From Limnohabitans sp. 63ED37-2 (GTDB lineage Bacteria > Pseudomonadota > Gammaproteobacteria > Burkholderiales > Burkholderiaceae_C): DNA of 64,000 bases. A program made the translations under genes and the position numbers. This document shows, one piece after another, positions 26,647 through 35,331 of this stretch (position 1 is the stretch's first letter; each line of letters opens with the position of its first letter). Below the pieces are notes generated by a model that was not told the origin of the DNA, ran no database searches, and worked only from the letters and a program-made list of their open reading frames with translations. Where the stretch lies: contig NZ_CP011774.1 of the NCBI RefSeq assembly GCF_001412535.1, positions 987,501 to 1,051,500 of the forward strand, given 5' to 3'.

Positions 26647-28011
26647 TCAGAGTGGCCAGACCGAGCCTTGCTCGGGCACCAGCGCACGCCACTTGATTTC
26701 GTGCTCAATGCGCTGGCGCAGCATGTCGGATGCCTCGCGCTCGCCGTGCACCACATACACCTGCCCAGGGGCGCTGGGCATCTTGTGCAGCCAGCTCAGC
26801 AGCTGGTTGGCGTCGGCATGGGCCGAGGCCGATTCAATTTGCGCCACCTCGGCCCGCACCGCCACATCTTGCGCGTGGATGCGGATGGTGCTGCGGCCAC
26901 TGGCCAGCGCCGCGCCGCGCGTACCCGGTGCCTGGTAACCGGTCAGGATAATCATGTTGCGGTGATCGCCCGCGTACTGCGCCAGATGGTGCAAGACGCG
27001 CCCCCCGGTGGCCATGCCGCTGGCCGCCAAAATCACCATCGGACCGTGCCGCCGCGCCAGTGATTTGGACTGCTCGGGCGTCTCCAACATGGCCGCCACA
27101 TGGTCCATGTGGCGCACTTCCAGTGTACTCAGGCGGTGCTCGCCGGGGTGGCGCTCAAACAAGGCCGTGGTGTGGATGGCCATCGGGCTGTCCAAAAAAA
27201 TCGGCAAGCTGTGGGGTATTTCACCTGCGGCCTTGAGCTGCGCGATGGTGTGCAGCACGGCCTGCGCCCGCCCCACGGCAAACACGGGCACCACGGCCAC
27301 ACCGCCGCGAGCGGCCAGTTTTTTCAGGAGCGGCCCGAGTTCTTCGAACAGCTTTGCCTTGGGGTGTTGGCGGTCACCATAGGTCGACTCGATCAACACC
27401 GTGTCAGCCTGTGGCGGCGGCTCGGGCGGGTTCATCAGCGGGTCGTCGGGGCGGCCCAAGTCGCCCGAAAACAGAACGCGCCGCCCGCCCACATCCAGCA
27501 GCAAACTGGCTGCGCCCAAGATGTGCCCAGCGGGCTGAAAGCGGCACTTCCAGCCGCGGATCGGTTCGAACCACTGGCCTTGGTGCTCGGCGTGCAATTG
27601 TTTGAGGCTTTGGATGGCCTCTTGTTTGGTGTAGAGCGGCAGGGCCGGGGCGTGTTTGGAAAAGCCGTGGCGGTTGGCAAAAAATGCGTCTTCTTCCTGG
27701 ATGTGACCGCTGTCGGGCAGCAAGATGCTGGCCAAGTCACAGGTGGCTGCAGTGGCATGCACTCGACAGCGAAAACCGTTTTTCACCAGCAAAGGCAAGT
27801 ACCCACTGTGGTCCAGGTGCGCATGGGTCAACACCACCGCATCGATGTTCGCCGGGTTGGCGGGCAGGGGGCTCCAGTTGCGCAAGCGCAGTTGTTTGTA
27901 ACCCTGAAACAAGCCGCAATCGACCAGCAGCCGTTTCTGGTTGTGCTCGATCAGGTATTTGGAGCCGGTGACGGTGTCGGCTCCGCCGAGAAAGGTGATG
28001 GTGGCGCTCAT
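26647..28011 (-). CDS. Beta-CASP metallo-beta-lactamase hydrolase (RNA-processing type)
   Basis: This 454-residue enzyme has the metallo-beta-lactamase metal motif LTHAHLDHSG near residues 60-69. Later ligands are in the PAGHILGAAS and FSGDLGRP segments. It then has a beta-CASP domain and a C-terminal RNA-specificity motif (ASGMATGGRVLHHL, then SASAHAD). Homologues are CPSF73-like nucleases and related phosphodiesterases. RNA cleavage is likely but untested. I start at 28011 because MSATITFLGGADTVTGS is the family N-terminus. The frame stays open to 28110. It sits downstream of dnaJ on the same strand across a structured 238-bp gap. Confidence 0.87.
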   Translation of the reverse strand: MSATITFLGGADTVTGSKYLIEHNQKRLLVDCGLFQGYKQLRLRNWSPLPANPANIDAVVLTHAHLDHSGYLPLLVKNGFRCRVHATAATCDLASILLPDSGHIQEEDAFFANRHGFSKHAPALPLYTKQEAIQSLKQLHAEHQGQWFEPIRGWKCRFQPAGHILGAASLLLDVGGRRVLFSGDLGRPDDPLMNPPEPPPQADTVLIESTYGDRQHPKAKLFEELGPLLKKLAARGGVAVVPVFAVGRAQAVLHTIAQLKAAGEIPHSLPIFLDSPMAIHTTALFERHPGEHRLSTLEVRHMDHVAAMLETPEQSKSLARRHGPMVILAASGMATGGRVLHHLAQYAGDHRNMIILTGYQAPGTRGAALASGRSTIRIHAQDVAVRAEVAQIESASAHADANQLLSWLHKMPSAPGQVYVVHGEREASDMLRQRIEHEIKWRALVPEQGSVWPL

Positions 28012-28041
28012 GCGCCTATGGTCATGCCAAAGGCAGGTCTG

Positions 28042-28062
28042 GGGTTTGACCTGGGTCAACCC
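28042..28062. promoter_or_regulatory. Palindrome upstream of the beta-CASP gene
   Basis: TTGACC-TG-GGTCAA is a perfect 6-bp inverted repeat extended by GGGT and CCC on either side, 30-50 bp upstream of the gene's start. It could be an operator. No regulator is evident. Confidence 0.35.
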
Positions 28063-28158
28063 GGGGCAGAAGCCCTGTTTGACGAATGTCTTCACATGGG
28101 CAGGCCTCAAGTGAGACCACGGTCAAGCTCGAGTGGTTACTCAGTGAGCCCAGAGTGT

Positions 28159-28224
28159 GAGAGGGGCTGCGGCGGGTGACGATTTTTGCGTACCCGCCAT
28201 GAGGAACCCGCCGCAGCCCCTCTC
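28159..28224. repeat. Perfect 19-bp inverted repeat between dnaJ and the beta-CASP gene
   Basis: GAGAGGGGCTGCGGCGGGT (28159-28177) is exactly complementary to 28206-28224. The 28-nt loop holds a third copy of the inner arm, ACCCGCC (28193-28199), so two mutually exclusive hairpins are possible. No T-run follows on the minus strand, so this is not a standard terminator. Confidence 0.8.
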
Positions 28225-28249
28225 GTACTGCCCAGCGAATCAGTTCACT

Positions 28250-29392
28250 TCAAGCTCCGAAGAAACCTTTGAGCTTGTCAGTCCAGCTCTCACCGCTGGG
28301 TTGGTGTTTGCCGCCGCCTTTGGAGAGTGACTCCTCAAACTCCTTGAGCAACTTTTTCTGGTGCTCGGTGAGCTTAACGGGCGTCTCCACGGTGATGTGG
28401 CAATACAGGTCGCCCGGGTAGCTGCCGCGCACACCCTTGATGCCTTTGCCGCGCAAGCGGAACTGCTTGCCCGTCTGGGTGCCTTCGGGGATGTCGATGG
28501 CCGCTTTGCCGCCCAGGGTGGGCACTTCGATCTCGCCACCCAAAGCCGCTTTGGAAAAGCTGATGGGCACGGCGCAATGCAGGTCGTCGCCATCGCGCTC
28601 GAAAATGTCGTGCTTTTTGAGGCGGATTTCAATGAACAAGTCACCCGGTGGCCCGCCATTGGTGCCCGGTTCGCCATTGCCCGCGCTGCGGATGCGCATG
28701 CCGTCGTCGATACCGGCCGGAATTTTGACCTCGAGGGTTTTTTGTTTCTTGACCTTGCCTTGCCCTTGGCAAGTGCCGCAAGGCTCGGGAATGATCTTGC
28801 CCGTGCCTCGGCAGTGCGGGCAGGTTTGCTGCACGCTGAAAAAGCCCTGGCGCATCTGCACTTGGCCCTGGCCGTGGCAAGTCGAGCAGGTCTTGGCGCT
28901 GGTGCCCGGTTTGGCGCCCGTGCCGTGGCAGGTGTCGCACTCGTCCCAGCTCGGGATGCGCAGTTGCGAGTCCTTGCCGTTGGCCGCTTCTTCGAGTGTG
29001 ATTTCCATCGCGTAGCTCAGGTCGGAACCGCGGAAGACCTGTCGTCCACCGCCACGACCACCGCGCCCCTGGCCACCAAAGATGTCGCCGAAGATGTCGC
29101 CAAACGCATCGCCGAATCCACCAAAGCCTTCGGCACCACCGCGCATATTGGGGTCGACCCCGGCGTGGCCATGCTGGTCGTAGGCCGCGCGTTTTTGCGG
29201 GTCCGACAGCATCTCGTAGGCCTCTTTGACCTCTTTGAATTTGGCTTCTGCTTCTTTGGCCTTGGCGTCTTCACCCTGGTTGCGGTCAGGGTGGTACTTC
29301 ATCGCCATTTTGCGATAGGCCTTTTTGATGTCATCGTCCGAAGCGTTTTTGGCAACGCCCAGCACTTCGTAAAAATCTCGTTTTGTCGCCAT
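28250..29392 (-). CDS. dnaJ: Chaperone protein DnaJ
   Basis: This 380-residue co-chaperone has an N-terminal J domain (MATKRDFYEVLGVAKNASDD) with the HPD tripeptide in MKYHPDRNQG. A Gly-rich region follows, and then four zinc-binding repeats (CDTCHGTG, CSTCHGQG, CPHCRGTG, CGTCQGQG) and the C-terminal substrate domains. It stimulates DnaK ATPase and delivers unfolded clients. The start at 29392 fits the family; an upstream in-frame extension of 28 codons is not supported. The gene is third in grpE-dnaK-dnaJ, separated from dnaK by a 102-bp structured spacer. Confidence 0.97.
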   Translation of the reverse strand: MATKRDFYEVLGVAKNASDDDIKKAYRKMAMKYHPDRNQGEDAKAKEAEAKFKEVKEAYEMLSDPQKRAAYDQHGHAGVDPNMRGGAEGFGGFGDAFGDIFGDIFGGQGRGGRGGGRQVFRGSDLSYAMEITLEEAANGKDSQLRIPSWDECDTCHGTGAKPGTSAKTCSTCHGQGQVQMRQGFFSVQQTCPHCRGTGKIIPEPCGTCQGQGKVKKQKTLEVKIPAGIDDGMRIRSAGNGEPGTNGGPPGDLFIEIRLKKHDIFERDGDDLHCAVPISFSKAALGGEIEVPTLGGKAAIDIPEGTQTGKQFRLRGKGIKGVRGSYPGDLYCHITVETPVKLTEHQKKLLKEFEESLSKGGGKHQPSGESWTDKLKGFFGA

Positions 29393-29420
29393 GGGGCCAA
29401 TCCAACCGTTAGAACAAGAA

Positions 29421-29480
29421 CGCCGCGAAGGCGATTCAGTCACCTGAATCAGCTTGCGCGGCGGGACTGCGGTCAAGCCG
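29421..29480 (-). repeat. Double hairpin in the dnaK-dnaJ spacer
   Basis: GATTCAG-TCAC-CTGAATC (29433-29450) is flanked by outer arms CGCCGCG (29421-29427) and CGCGGCG (29457-29463), making a long interrupted stem. A second stem, GCGG with CCGC, follows at about 29468-29480. In the mRNA it lies just after the dnaK stop and may set the dnaK:dnaJ ratio or protect mRNA ends. Confidence 0.5.
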
Positions 29481-29494
29481 CAGGGTGTCGGGCA

Positions 29495-31420
29495 TCAGCC
29501 CTTTTTGACTTCCTTGACTTCAGCGTCCACGACGTTGTCGTCCTGGGGCTTGGCGTCTGCACCGGCTGCACCTGCGCCCGCAGCGGCCTGCTGGGCTTGC
29601 ATGTCGGCATAGACCTTTTCGCCCAGCTTCTGGCTGGCGGTCATCAGGGCTTCGGTTTTGGCTTCGATGGCGTCTTTGTCTTCGCCCTTCAGCACATCTT
29701 CCAGCGCCTTGGTGGCGGTCTCGATGGCTTCTTTCTCAGACGCCTCGATCTTGTCACCGTGCTCGGTCAGGCTCTTCTTGACGCTGTGCACAGCGGCTTC
29801 GCCGGCGTTGCGGGCCTGGACCAGTTCGAGCTTTTTCTTGTCTTCGGCAGCGTTCAGCTCTGCGTCTTTCACCATTTGCTGGATCTCGGCTTCGGACAGA
29901 CCGGAGTTGGCCTTGATGGTGATCTTGTTTTCCTTGCCGGTGCCTTTGTCCTTGGCGCCCACATGCAGGATGCCGTTGGCGTCGATGTCAAAGGACACTT
30001 CGATCTGGGGCGTGCCGCGAGCCGCTGGCGGGATGCCTTCGAGGTTGAACTCGCCCAACAACTTGTTGCCGCTGGCGATGTCACGCTCGCCCTGGAACAC
30101 CTTGATCGTCACGGCTGGCTGGTTGTCTTCAGCGGTCGAGAAAGTCTGTGCAAACTTGGTCGGGATGGTGGTGTTCTTGGTGATCATCTTCGTCATCACA
30201 CCGCCCATGGTCTCGATGCCCAAGGACAAAGGGGTCACGTCGAGCAGCAGCACGTCGGTGCGGTCACCGGACAAGACCTGGCCCTGAATCGCTGCGCCCA
30301 CGGCCACGGCTTCGTCAGGGTTCACGTCCTTGCGGGGTTCCTTGCCGAAGAATTCCTTTACCTTTTCTTGCACCTTGGGCATGCGGGACATGCCGCCAAC
30401 CAAGATGATGTCGTCGATCTCACCCACCGACACGCCCGCGTCCTTGATGGCCATACGGCAAGGGGCGATGGTGCGCTCGATCAGCTCTTCCACCAGCTGC
30501 TCCAGCTTGGCGCGGGTCAGCTTGATGTTCAGGTGCTTGGGGCCTGTGGCGTCAGCGGTGATGTAGGGCAGGTTGACGTCGGTGGATGCCGAGCTCGACA
30601 GCTCGATTTTGGCTTTTTCTGCGGCTTCTTTCAGGCGCTGCAGGGCCAGCACGTCTTTGGCCAGATCGACGCCGGATTCTTTCTTGAACTCGGTGATGAT
30701 GTGGTCAATGATGCGCTGGTCAAAGTCTTCGCCGCCCAGGAAGGTGTCGCCGTTGGTGGAGAGCACTTCGAACTGCTTTTCGCCATCCACGTCGGCGATC
30801 TCGATGATGGACACGTCGAACGTGCCGCCACCCAGGTCATACACGGCGATCTTGCGGTCGCCCTTTTCTTGCTTGTCCAAGCCAAAGGCCAGGGCCGCTG
30901 CGGTGGGCTCGTTGATGATGCGCTTGACGTCCAGACCGGCAATGCGGCCAGCGTCTTTGGTGGCCTGGCGCTGGGCGTCGTTGAAGTAAGCGGGCACCGT
31001 GATCACGGCCTCGGTCACTTCTTCGCCGAGGTAATCTTCGGCGGTTTTCTTCATCTTGCGCAGAATTTCAGCGCTGATCTGGGGCGGGGCCAACTTGTTG
31101 CCACGCACTTCCACCCACGCGTCGCCGTTGTCGGCTTTGGCGATGGTGTAAGGCATCAGGTCGATGTCTTTTTGGACTTCTTTTTCAGAGAACTTGCGGC
31201 CGATCAGGCGCTTGACCGCGTACAGCGTGTTCTTGGGGTTGGTGACGGCCTGGCGCTTGGCCGAGGCACCGACCAGAATCTCGCCGTCTTCCTGGTAAGC
31301 AATGATCGACGGTGTGGTGCGAGCGCCTTCGGCGTTCTCGATCACTTTCGTCGTGTTGCCTTCCATGATGGCCACGCACGAGTTGGTGGTGCCCAAGTCA
31401 ATACCGATGATTCTTCCCAT
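29495..31420 (-). CDS. dnaK: Chaperone protein DnaK (Hsp70)
   Basis: This 641-residue Hsp70 begins MGRIIGIDLGTTNSCVAIM (phosphate-binding loop 1). It contains AVYDLGGGTFDVSI, the actin-fold motif ILVGGMSRMPKVQ, the linker DVTPLSLGIET and the C-terminal substrate domain. It ends VVDAEVKEVKKG, the usual acidic/basic tail. It is an ATP-driven cytosolic chaperone working with DnaJ and GrpE. The start at 31420 is chosen from the family N-terminus. A CTTGAAAA sequence at 31478-31485 on the minus strand is sigma-32-like but has no convincing -10 partner. Confidence 0.98.
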   Translation of the reverse strand: MGRIIGIDLGTTNSCVAIMEGNTTKVIENAEGARTTPSIIAYQEDGEILVGASAKRQAVTNPKNTLYAVKRLIGRKFSEKEVQKDIDLMPYTIAKADNGDAWVEVRGNKLAPPQISAEILRKMKKTAEDYLGEEVTEAVITVPAYFNDAQRQATKDAGRIAGLDVKRIINEPTAAALAFGLDKQEKGDRKIAVYDLGGGTFDVSIIEIADVDGEKQFEVLSTNGDTFLGGEDFDQRIIDHIITEFKKESGVDLAKDVLALQRLKEAAEKAKIELSSSASTDVNLPYITADATGPKHLNIKLTRAKLEQLVEELIERTIAPCRMAIKDAGVSVGEIDDIILVGGMSRMPKVQEKVKEFFGKEPRKDVNPDEAVAVGAAIQGQVLSGDRTDVLLLDVTPLSLGIETMGGVMTKMITKNTTIPTKFAQTFSTAEDNQPAVTIKVFQGERDIASGNKLLGEFNLEGIPPAARGTPQIEVSFDIDANGILHVGAKDKGTGKENKITIKANSGLSEAEIQQMVKDAELNAAEDKKKLELVQARNAGEAAVHSVKKSLTEHGDKIEASEKEAIETATKALEDVLKGEDKDAIEAKTEALMTASQKLGEKVYADMQAQQAAAGAGAAGADAKPQDDNVVDAEVKEVKKG

Positions 31421-31508
31421 GTTGATACTCCGAAATTGGTTAAAAGTGCAATGTCTGGCAGTTGAGGCGGCTGGGAGGCTTTTCAAGTCCCCCTGCGCCA
31501 AAAAGGTT

Positions 31509-32057
31509 TTATTTGGGGGCGGTCACAGTGACCAGAGCCGGGCGCAACACGCGGTCGGCAATGGAATAACCCTTTTGCAGCACGGTGACCACGGTGTTGG
31601 GCTCCTGCGCTGCGGGCACCACGCTGATGGCTTGGTGGTGGTGCGGGTCGAACTTGGTGCCGGCGGCCGGGGCGATTTCAACCACTTTGTTGCGCTCCAA
31701 GGCGCTTTTGAGCTGGCGCAAAGTGGCTTCAGAGCCTTCGCGAATTTGCTCCAGGGTCACATTGGGGATGGCCAGACCGGCTTCCAGGCTGTCGAGCACC
31801 GGCAGCAGGCTGTCGGCAAAACCCTCGACCGCAAATTTACGGGCCTTGGCAATTTCGTCGTCCGCGCGGCGTCGGGCATTTTGCACATCGGCTTGGGCAC
31901 GCAGGTACTGGTCGGCCAAATCGGCGTTTTGCGCCTTCAGGTTCGCAAGCTCAGCCTGGGCATCGGCCAGCGGGTCCGTGGTGGGCATGGCAGCCGCGGC
32001 AGCCAGTTCTTCGTCACTCAGGGGCTTGGGGTCTTGGTGTGGGGTGGCTTCTGACAT
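31509..32057 (-). CDS. grpE: Nucleotide exchange factor GrpE
   Basis: This 182-residue protein has an acidic N-terminus, a long coiled coil (about residues 30-85) with YLRAQADVQNARRRADDEIAKARKFAVEGFADSLLPVLDSLE and a C-terminal beta domain (EPNTVVTVLQKGYSIADRVLRPALVTV). It releases ADP from DnaK. The ATG at 32057 is preceded by a sigma-32-type promoter. It is first in the grpE-dnaK-dnaJ unit. Confidence 0.96.
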   Translation of the reverse strand: MSEATPHQDPKPLSDEELAAAAAMPTTDPLADAQAELANLKAQNADLADQYLRAQADVQNARRRADDEIAKARKFAVEGFADSLLPVLDSLEAGLAIPNVTLEQIREGSEATLRQLKSALERNKVVEIAPAAGTKFDPHHHQAISVVPAAQEPNTVVTVLQKGYSIADRVLRPALVTVTAPK

Positions 32058-32089
32058 GAACAATGTCCGCAAAAATGAATACCCCATTC

Positions 32090-32117
32090 ATATAGGGGCG
32101 TTGTTTCCGGCTTCAAG
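32090..32117 (-). promoter_or_regulatory. Sigma-32 (heat-shock) promoter of grpE
   Basis: On the minus strand CTTGAA (32117-32112) is followed after 13 bp by CCCCTATAT (32098-32090). This fits the RpoH consensus CTTGAAA-N11-16-CCCCATnTA. It ends 33 bp upstream of the grpE start codon. Confidence 0.7.
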
Positions 32118-32163
32118 GGGGGCTTTGCAGGTCACAGGCCCCGGGCATGAGGCCAAAGTGGCG

Positions 32164-32191
32164 CAAGAAAAACCCGCCCAAGGGCGGGTTT
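32164..32191 (-). terminator. Intrinsic terminator of the FKBP gene
   Basis: AAACCCGCCC and GGGCGGGTTT form a perfect 10-bp stem (32170-32179 with 32182-32191). On the minus strand it continues as TTTTTCTT. It lies 24 bp after the FKBP stop. Confidence 0.75.
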
Positions 32192-32214
32192 GCCTTAGTC
32201 TGTTCGCTTGGGGC

Positions 32215-32565
32215 TCAATCGAGGGACAGCAGTTCCACGTCGAATTTCAAGGTGGCGTTGGGCGGGATCACGCCGCCAGCGCCACGGGCACCGTAGCCCA
32301 GCTCGGCCGGGATGATCAGGGTGCGTTGACCGCCCACCTTCATGCCCGCAACGCCTTCGTCCCAGCCCTTGATGACCATGCCGGCGCCCAGGCCGAACAC
32401 AAAGGGGTCGCGGCGGTCGCGGCTCGAATCGAATTTGGCCCCTTGCTGGCCATCCTTGTAGAGCCAGCCGGTGTAATGCACGGTGACATCTTGACCTGCG
32501 GTGGCGACAGCGCCTTCGCCCACGACGGTGTCTTCGTATTGCAGGCCGGAGGGGGTGGTGTTCAT
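32215..32565 (-). CDS. FKBP-type peptidyl-prolyl cis-trans isomerase
   Basis: This single-domain FKBP has 116 residues and no signal peptide, so it is cytosolic. VTVHYTGWLYKDGQQGAKFDSS, then FVFGLGAGMVIKGWDEGVAGMKVGG and IIPAELGYGARG, include the aromatic and Asp residues of the FK506-binding pocket. It catalyses prolyl isomerisation and may assist folding. It stands between the heat-shock genes and the FAH-family gene and has its own terminator. Confidence 0.93.
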   Translation of the reverse strand: MNTTPSGLQYEDTVVGEGAVATAGQDVTVHYTGWLYKDGQQGAKFDSSRDRRDPFVFGLGAGMVIKGWDEGVAGMKVGGQRTLIIPAELGYGARGAGGVIPPNATLKFDVELLSLD

Positions 32566-32650
32566 GGGGTTTCCTGTCAGAAAGGGTCCGGTGCCGCTGA
32601 CGGGCAGCCGGGGTGTGGAAAACCCAAAATTATGCCAGTCCCGCCCACCT

Positions 32651-33865
32651 TCAGTTCGCCCCTTGGCGTTTCGCCAAATCGCGCATCAGCGCACCCATAC
32701 CGTAGGTCCAAGCCGGTGCCTGGTCCGAGGAGGTGACCTGGTTGACCAAGGTGCCCAGTTGTGGAGTGGAGATGCTCACCACGTCACCCACCACATGGGT
32801 GAAGCCCTGACCAGGGCCATGGCGGTCTTGAGTGGGGGCGAACATGGTGCCCAAAAACAGCATCATGCCGTCCGGGTACTGGTGGTATTTGCCCATGGCT
32901 TGGCCCGCCAAGTCCAGCGGGTCGCGGCTAATTTGGCCCAGCGCACTGCTGCCTTGCATGACAAAACCCTCTGGTCCTTGCACTTTTAGGCTCAGTTCGC
33001 ACTGGCGCACGTCGTGGATGCTGAAGTGTTCGTCAAACAAGCGGATGAAGGGCCCGATGGCGCAGCTGGCGTTGTTGTCCTTGGCCTTGCCGAGCAGCAA
33101 GGCGCTGCGGCCTTCGAAGTCGCGCAGGTTCACGTCGTTGCCCAAGGTGGCCCCCACCACCTCGCCACGCGAGTTGGCGGCCAGCACGATTTCGGGTTCG
33201 GGGTTGTTCCATTGGCTGCCCGGGTGGATGCCCACCCAGGCTCCGGAGCCGACCGCGCTCATGGGTTGCGCCTTGGTGAAAATTTCGGCGTCGGGCCCGA
33301 TGCCGACTTCGAGGTATTGCGACCACATGCCCTGGGCCAAAAGCACTTCTTTGAGCTTGACCGATTCGGGGGAGCCAGGCACCACGCTGCGCAGGTTGTC
33401 GCCAATGACCGCCACCACGGCTTGGCGCACGGCCTCGGCGCGGCTGGCGTCGCCGCGGGCTTGCTCCTCAATCACGCGCTCGAGCATGCTGGCCACAAAC
33501 GTCACGCCTGCCGCTTTGACCGCTTGCAGGTCGCAGGGCGCCATGAACCAATGCTGGTCGGCCTGACGTTGGGTTTCATCGCTGTTGGACAAGGCTTCGG
33601 AGGTGCTGGCCAGGCGCTTGGCTTGGCCCGATGCCAGGCAGGCGCGCACTTGGGCGGCGGCGTTGGGCAGTTCCAGCAAGTGGCTGGAGGTGATGGCCAG
33701 ACCCGACAGGTCCAGCACGTCTTGTGGAGTGACGGCCACCAAAAAGGGGCCTTTTCCCGGCACCCACAAGCGGCCGATCAGCAAGGCCTGGTGCGCGTCT
33801 TGGGGCAATTGTGTGAGCAGCATGGTGAACACCTGTGGGCTAAAAAACCGCATGGTGGCAGACAT
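32651..33865 (-). CDS. Fumarylacetoacetate hydrolase-family protein (AraD1-like)
   Basis: This protein of about 404 residues has an FAH-fold catalytic half at about residues 180-380. VGIHPGSQWNNPEPEIVLAANSRGEVVGATLGNDVNLRDFEGR carries the acidic metal ligands (Glu-Glu type) and a lysine follows in LGKAKD. The long N-terminal half and the sequence HPGSQWNNPEPE resemble the L-2-keto-3-deoxyarabonate dehydratase group (AraD1) rather than true fumarylacetoacetase. Function as a sugar-acid dehydratase is inference; no pentose genes are nearby. Possible starts are GTG at 33871 and ATGs at 33865 and 33853. Confidence 0.75.
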   Translation of the reverse strand: MSATMRFFSPQVFTMLLTQLPQDAHQALLIGRLWVPGKGPFLVAVTPQDVLDLSGLAITSSHLLELPNAAAQVRACLASGQAKRLASTSEALSNSDETQRQADQHWFMAPCDLQAVKAAGVTFVASMLERVIEEQARGDASRAEAVRQAVVAVIGDNLRSVVPGSPESVKLKEVLLAQGMWSQYLEVGIGPDAEIFTKAQPMSAVGSGAWVGIHPGSQWNNPEPEIVLAANSRGEVVGATLGNDVNLRDFEGRSALLLGKAKDNNASCAIGPFIRLFDEHFSIHDVRQCELSLKVQGPEGFVMQGSSALGQISRDPLDLAGQAMGKYHQYPDGMMLFLGTMFAPTQDRHGPGQGFTHVVGDVVSISTPQLGTLVNQVTSSDQAPAWTYGMGALMRDLAKRQGAN

Positions 33866-34084
33866 CGGCACGGGGCGCTGTCACCCATGTCAAGCGGCCA
33901 AAGCTGGCCGCATTTGGCCGCACTTCGCCGAGGGGCGCATGGGACACCTGTTGTTTCAAGGTGGCTCGAACAGATCGGTGGCCAGTGAAACGATTGCTTG
34001 CAATTTATGTGGGCTGCTTCACATGGGTGCTTGCACCTGTCGGTTAGATTCAAAGACCTGTTCGACCCACTTCAAGGAATGACC

Positions 34085-34735
34085 ATGCCCCTCAAAAATA
34101 CGTTGTTGACCCACATGGGTGTTGCCACTTGCGCCGTGGCTGTTTTGTTGACCGGTTGTGCCAGCTCGTCTCAGGAACAAAAAGGGGCCGGAACGGGGGC
34201 CGTGATCGGCGCTGTGGCCGGACAAATTTTGGGGCGCGACAGCAAATCCACCGCCATTGGGGCGGGTCTGGGGGCCTTGGGGGGGTACATCTGGTCCAAG
34301 CAGATGGAAGACAAAAAGCGCGCCATGGAGCAGGCCACGGCGGGCACAGGCACCGTGGTCACACAAACGGTCGACAACCAGCTCAAGCTGAGCATTCCGA
34401 ACGACATTTCTTTTGACACGGGGCGCGCGGACATCAAGCCCAATCTGCGCCCCATCCTGGACCACTTTGCCCAAGGCCTGAGCCAGCAAACCAGCATGGA
34501 GGTGCGCATCGTGGGCCACACCGACAGCACGGGCAGCGATGCCATCAACAACCCGCTGTCGGTCAACCGCGCCCAAAGTGCCCGTGACTACCTGGTTGGC
34601 CGGGGCGTGAACAGCAGCCGCATCAGCATCGATGGCCGCGGCTCACGGGAGCCTGTGGCCGACAACGGTACCGCCGAAGGGCGTGCACGCAACCGCCGCA
34701 TCGATATCTTTTTGGCCGAGCGCGGTCAAAGGTAA
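34085..34735 (+). CDS. OmpA-family lipoprotein with glycine-zipper segment
   Basis: This protein of about 216 residues has a lipoprotein signal ending LLTGC. Next is a glycine-zipper helix pair (GAGTGAVIGAVAGQILG, then AIGAGLGALGGY) and a C-terminal OmpA peptidoglycan-binding domain (ISFDTGRADIKPNL, then GHTDSTGSDAINNPLSVNRA, GRGSREPV and NRRIDIFL). It probably anchors the outer membrane to the cell wall. I prefer the ATG at 34085, which AAGGA serves with suitable spacing, over the ATG at 34079. It overlaps the convergent MarR gene by 10 bp. Confidence 0.88.
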   Translation: MPLKNTLLTHMGVATCAVAVLLTGCASSSQEQKGAGTGAVIGAVAGQILGRDSKSTAIGAGLGALGGYIWSKQMEDKKRAMEQATAGTGTVVTQTVDNQLKLSIPNDISFDTGRADIKPNLRPILDHFAQGLSQQTSMEVRIVGHTDSTGSDAINNPLSVNRAQSARDYLVGRGVNSSRISIDGRGSREPVADNGTAEGRARNRRIDIFLAERGQR

Positions 34736-35307
34736 ATTTTTTGCAGCAAGGCCAGCAGCGTTTTTCGCTGCGCTGGCGTGAGCTTGGCGGTTTTTTCGAT
34801 TTCGAGCTCGGTGGCCGTGCGTTCGGCTTGCGCCATCAGGGCTTGGCCTTTTGGGGTGGCGTGCAAACCCACGGCACGCCCATCATGGGGGTGCGGTTTG
34901 CGTTCGATCAAGCCGCGCGATTCCAGCGACTGGATCAGGCCCACCAAGTTGGGGGGCAAGAGGTTGAGCGTGGCGCACAGCTGGCGCGATGTCACGCCCG
35001 GGTTGTGGCCAATGGTGGACATCACCGAGAAATCCACGGGCTTCAAACCATAAGGGGCCAGGCGCTCCAGAAACAGCTCGATGATGCTCAGTGCTGCTCT
35101 TCGGGCGTTGTAGCCCATCAGGGTTTGCAAGTAACTCGTGTCCACCGTGTCCACCGCGAGGGCGTTGGGCTTGGCGCGGGGCGCCCGCGCCCGCCGAGCC
35201 TTGGCGGGCTGAGGTTCAAGCGGGGCTTGCGGCACGGATGCGCCAGACGCAGTGACTTCGGGGCCCGAGGTTTTCAGCGGTCGTGGAGGGGCGGGTTGAC
35301 GGGGCAT
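34726..35307 (-). CDS. MarR-family transcriptional regulator
   Basis: This 193-residue protein has a basic, Ala/Pro-rich N-terminal extension (about 45 residues) and then a winged-helix MarR domain. ISRQL-type helix residues are visible as VTSRQLCATLNLLPPNLVGLIQSLESRGLIERKPHPHDGRAVGLHATPKG, including the wing DGR. MarR regulators that respond to hydroxycinnamoyl-CoA esters (CouR, FerC and FerR types) often control gene sets like the one upstream. It is last in the ten-gene minus-strand run, 24 bp after the acyl-CoA dehydrogenase. Ligand and targets are inferred. Confidence 0.85.
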   Translation of the reverse strand: MPRQPAPPRPLKTSGPEVTASGASVPQAPLEPQPAKARRARAPRAKPNALAVDTVDTSYLQTLMGYNARRAALSIIELFLERLAPYGLKPVDFSVMSTIGHNPGVTSRQLCATLNLLPPNLVGLIQSLESRGLIERKPHPHDGRAVGLHATPKGQALMAQAERTATELEIEKTAKLTPAQRKTLLALLQKIYL

Positions 35308-35331
35308 GGCAGCACAAGGATGAGGGCGGGA

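Noticed and set aside
28361..31465. A 1034-codon open frame on the + strand opposite dnaJ and dnaK
   Set aside because: It is a mirror of the high-GC coding strand. Its composition is His/Gly/Val/Ala-rich low complexity and it lies wholly antisense to two certain genes.
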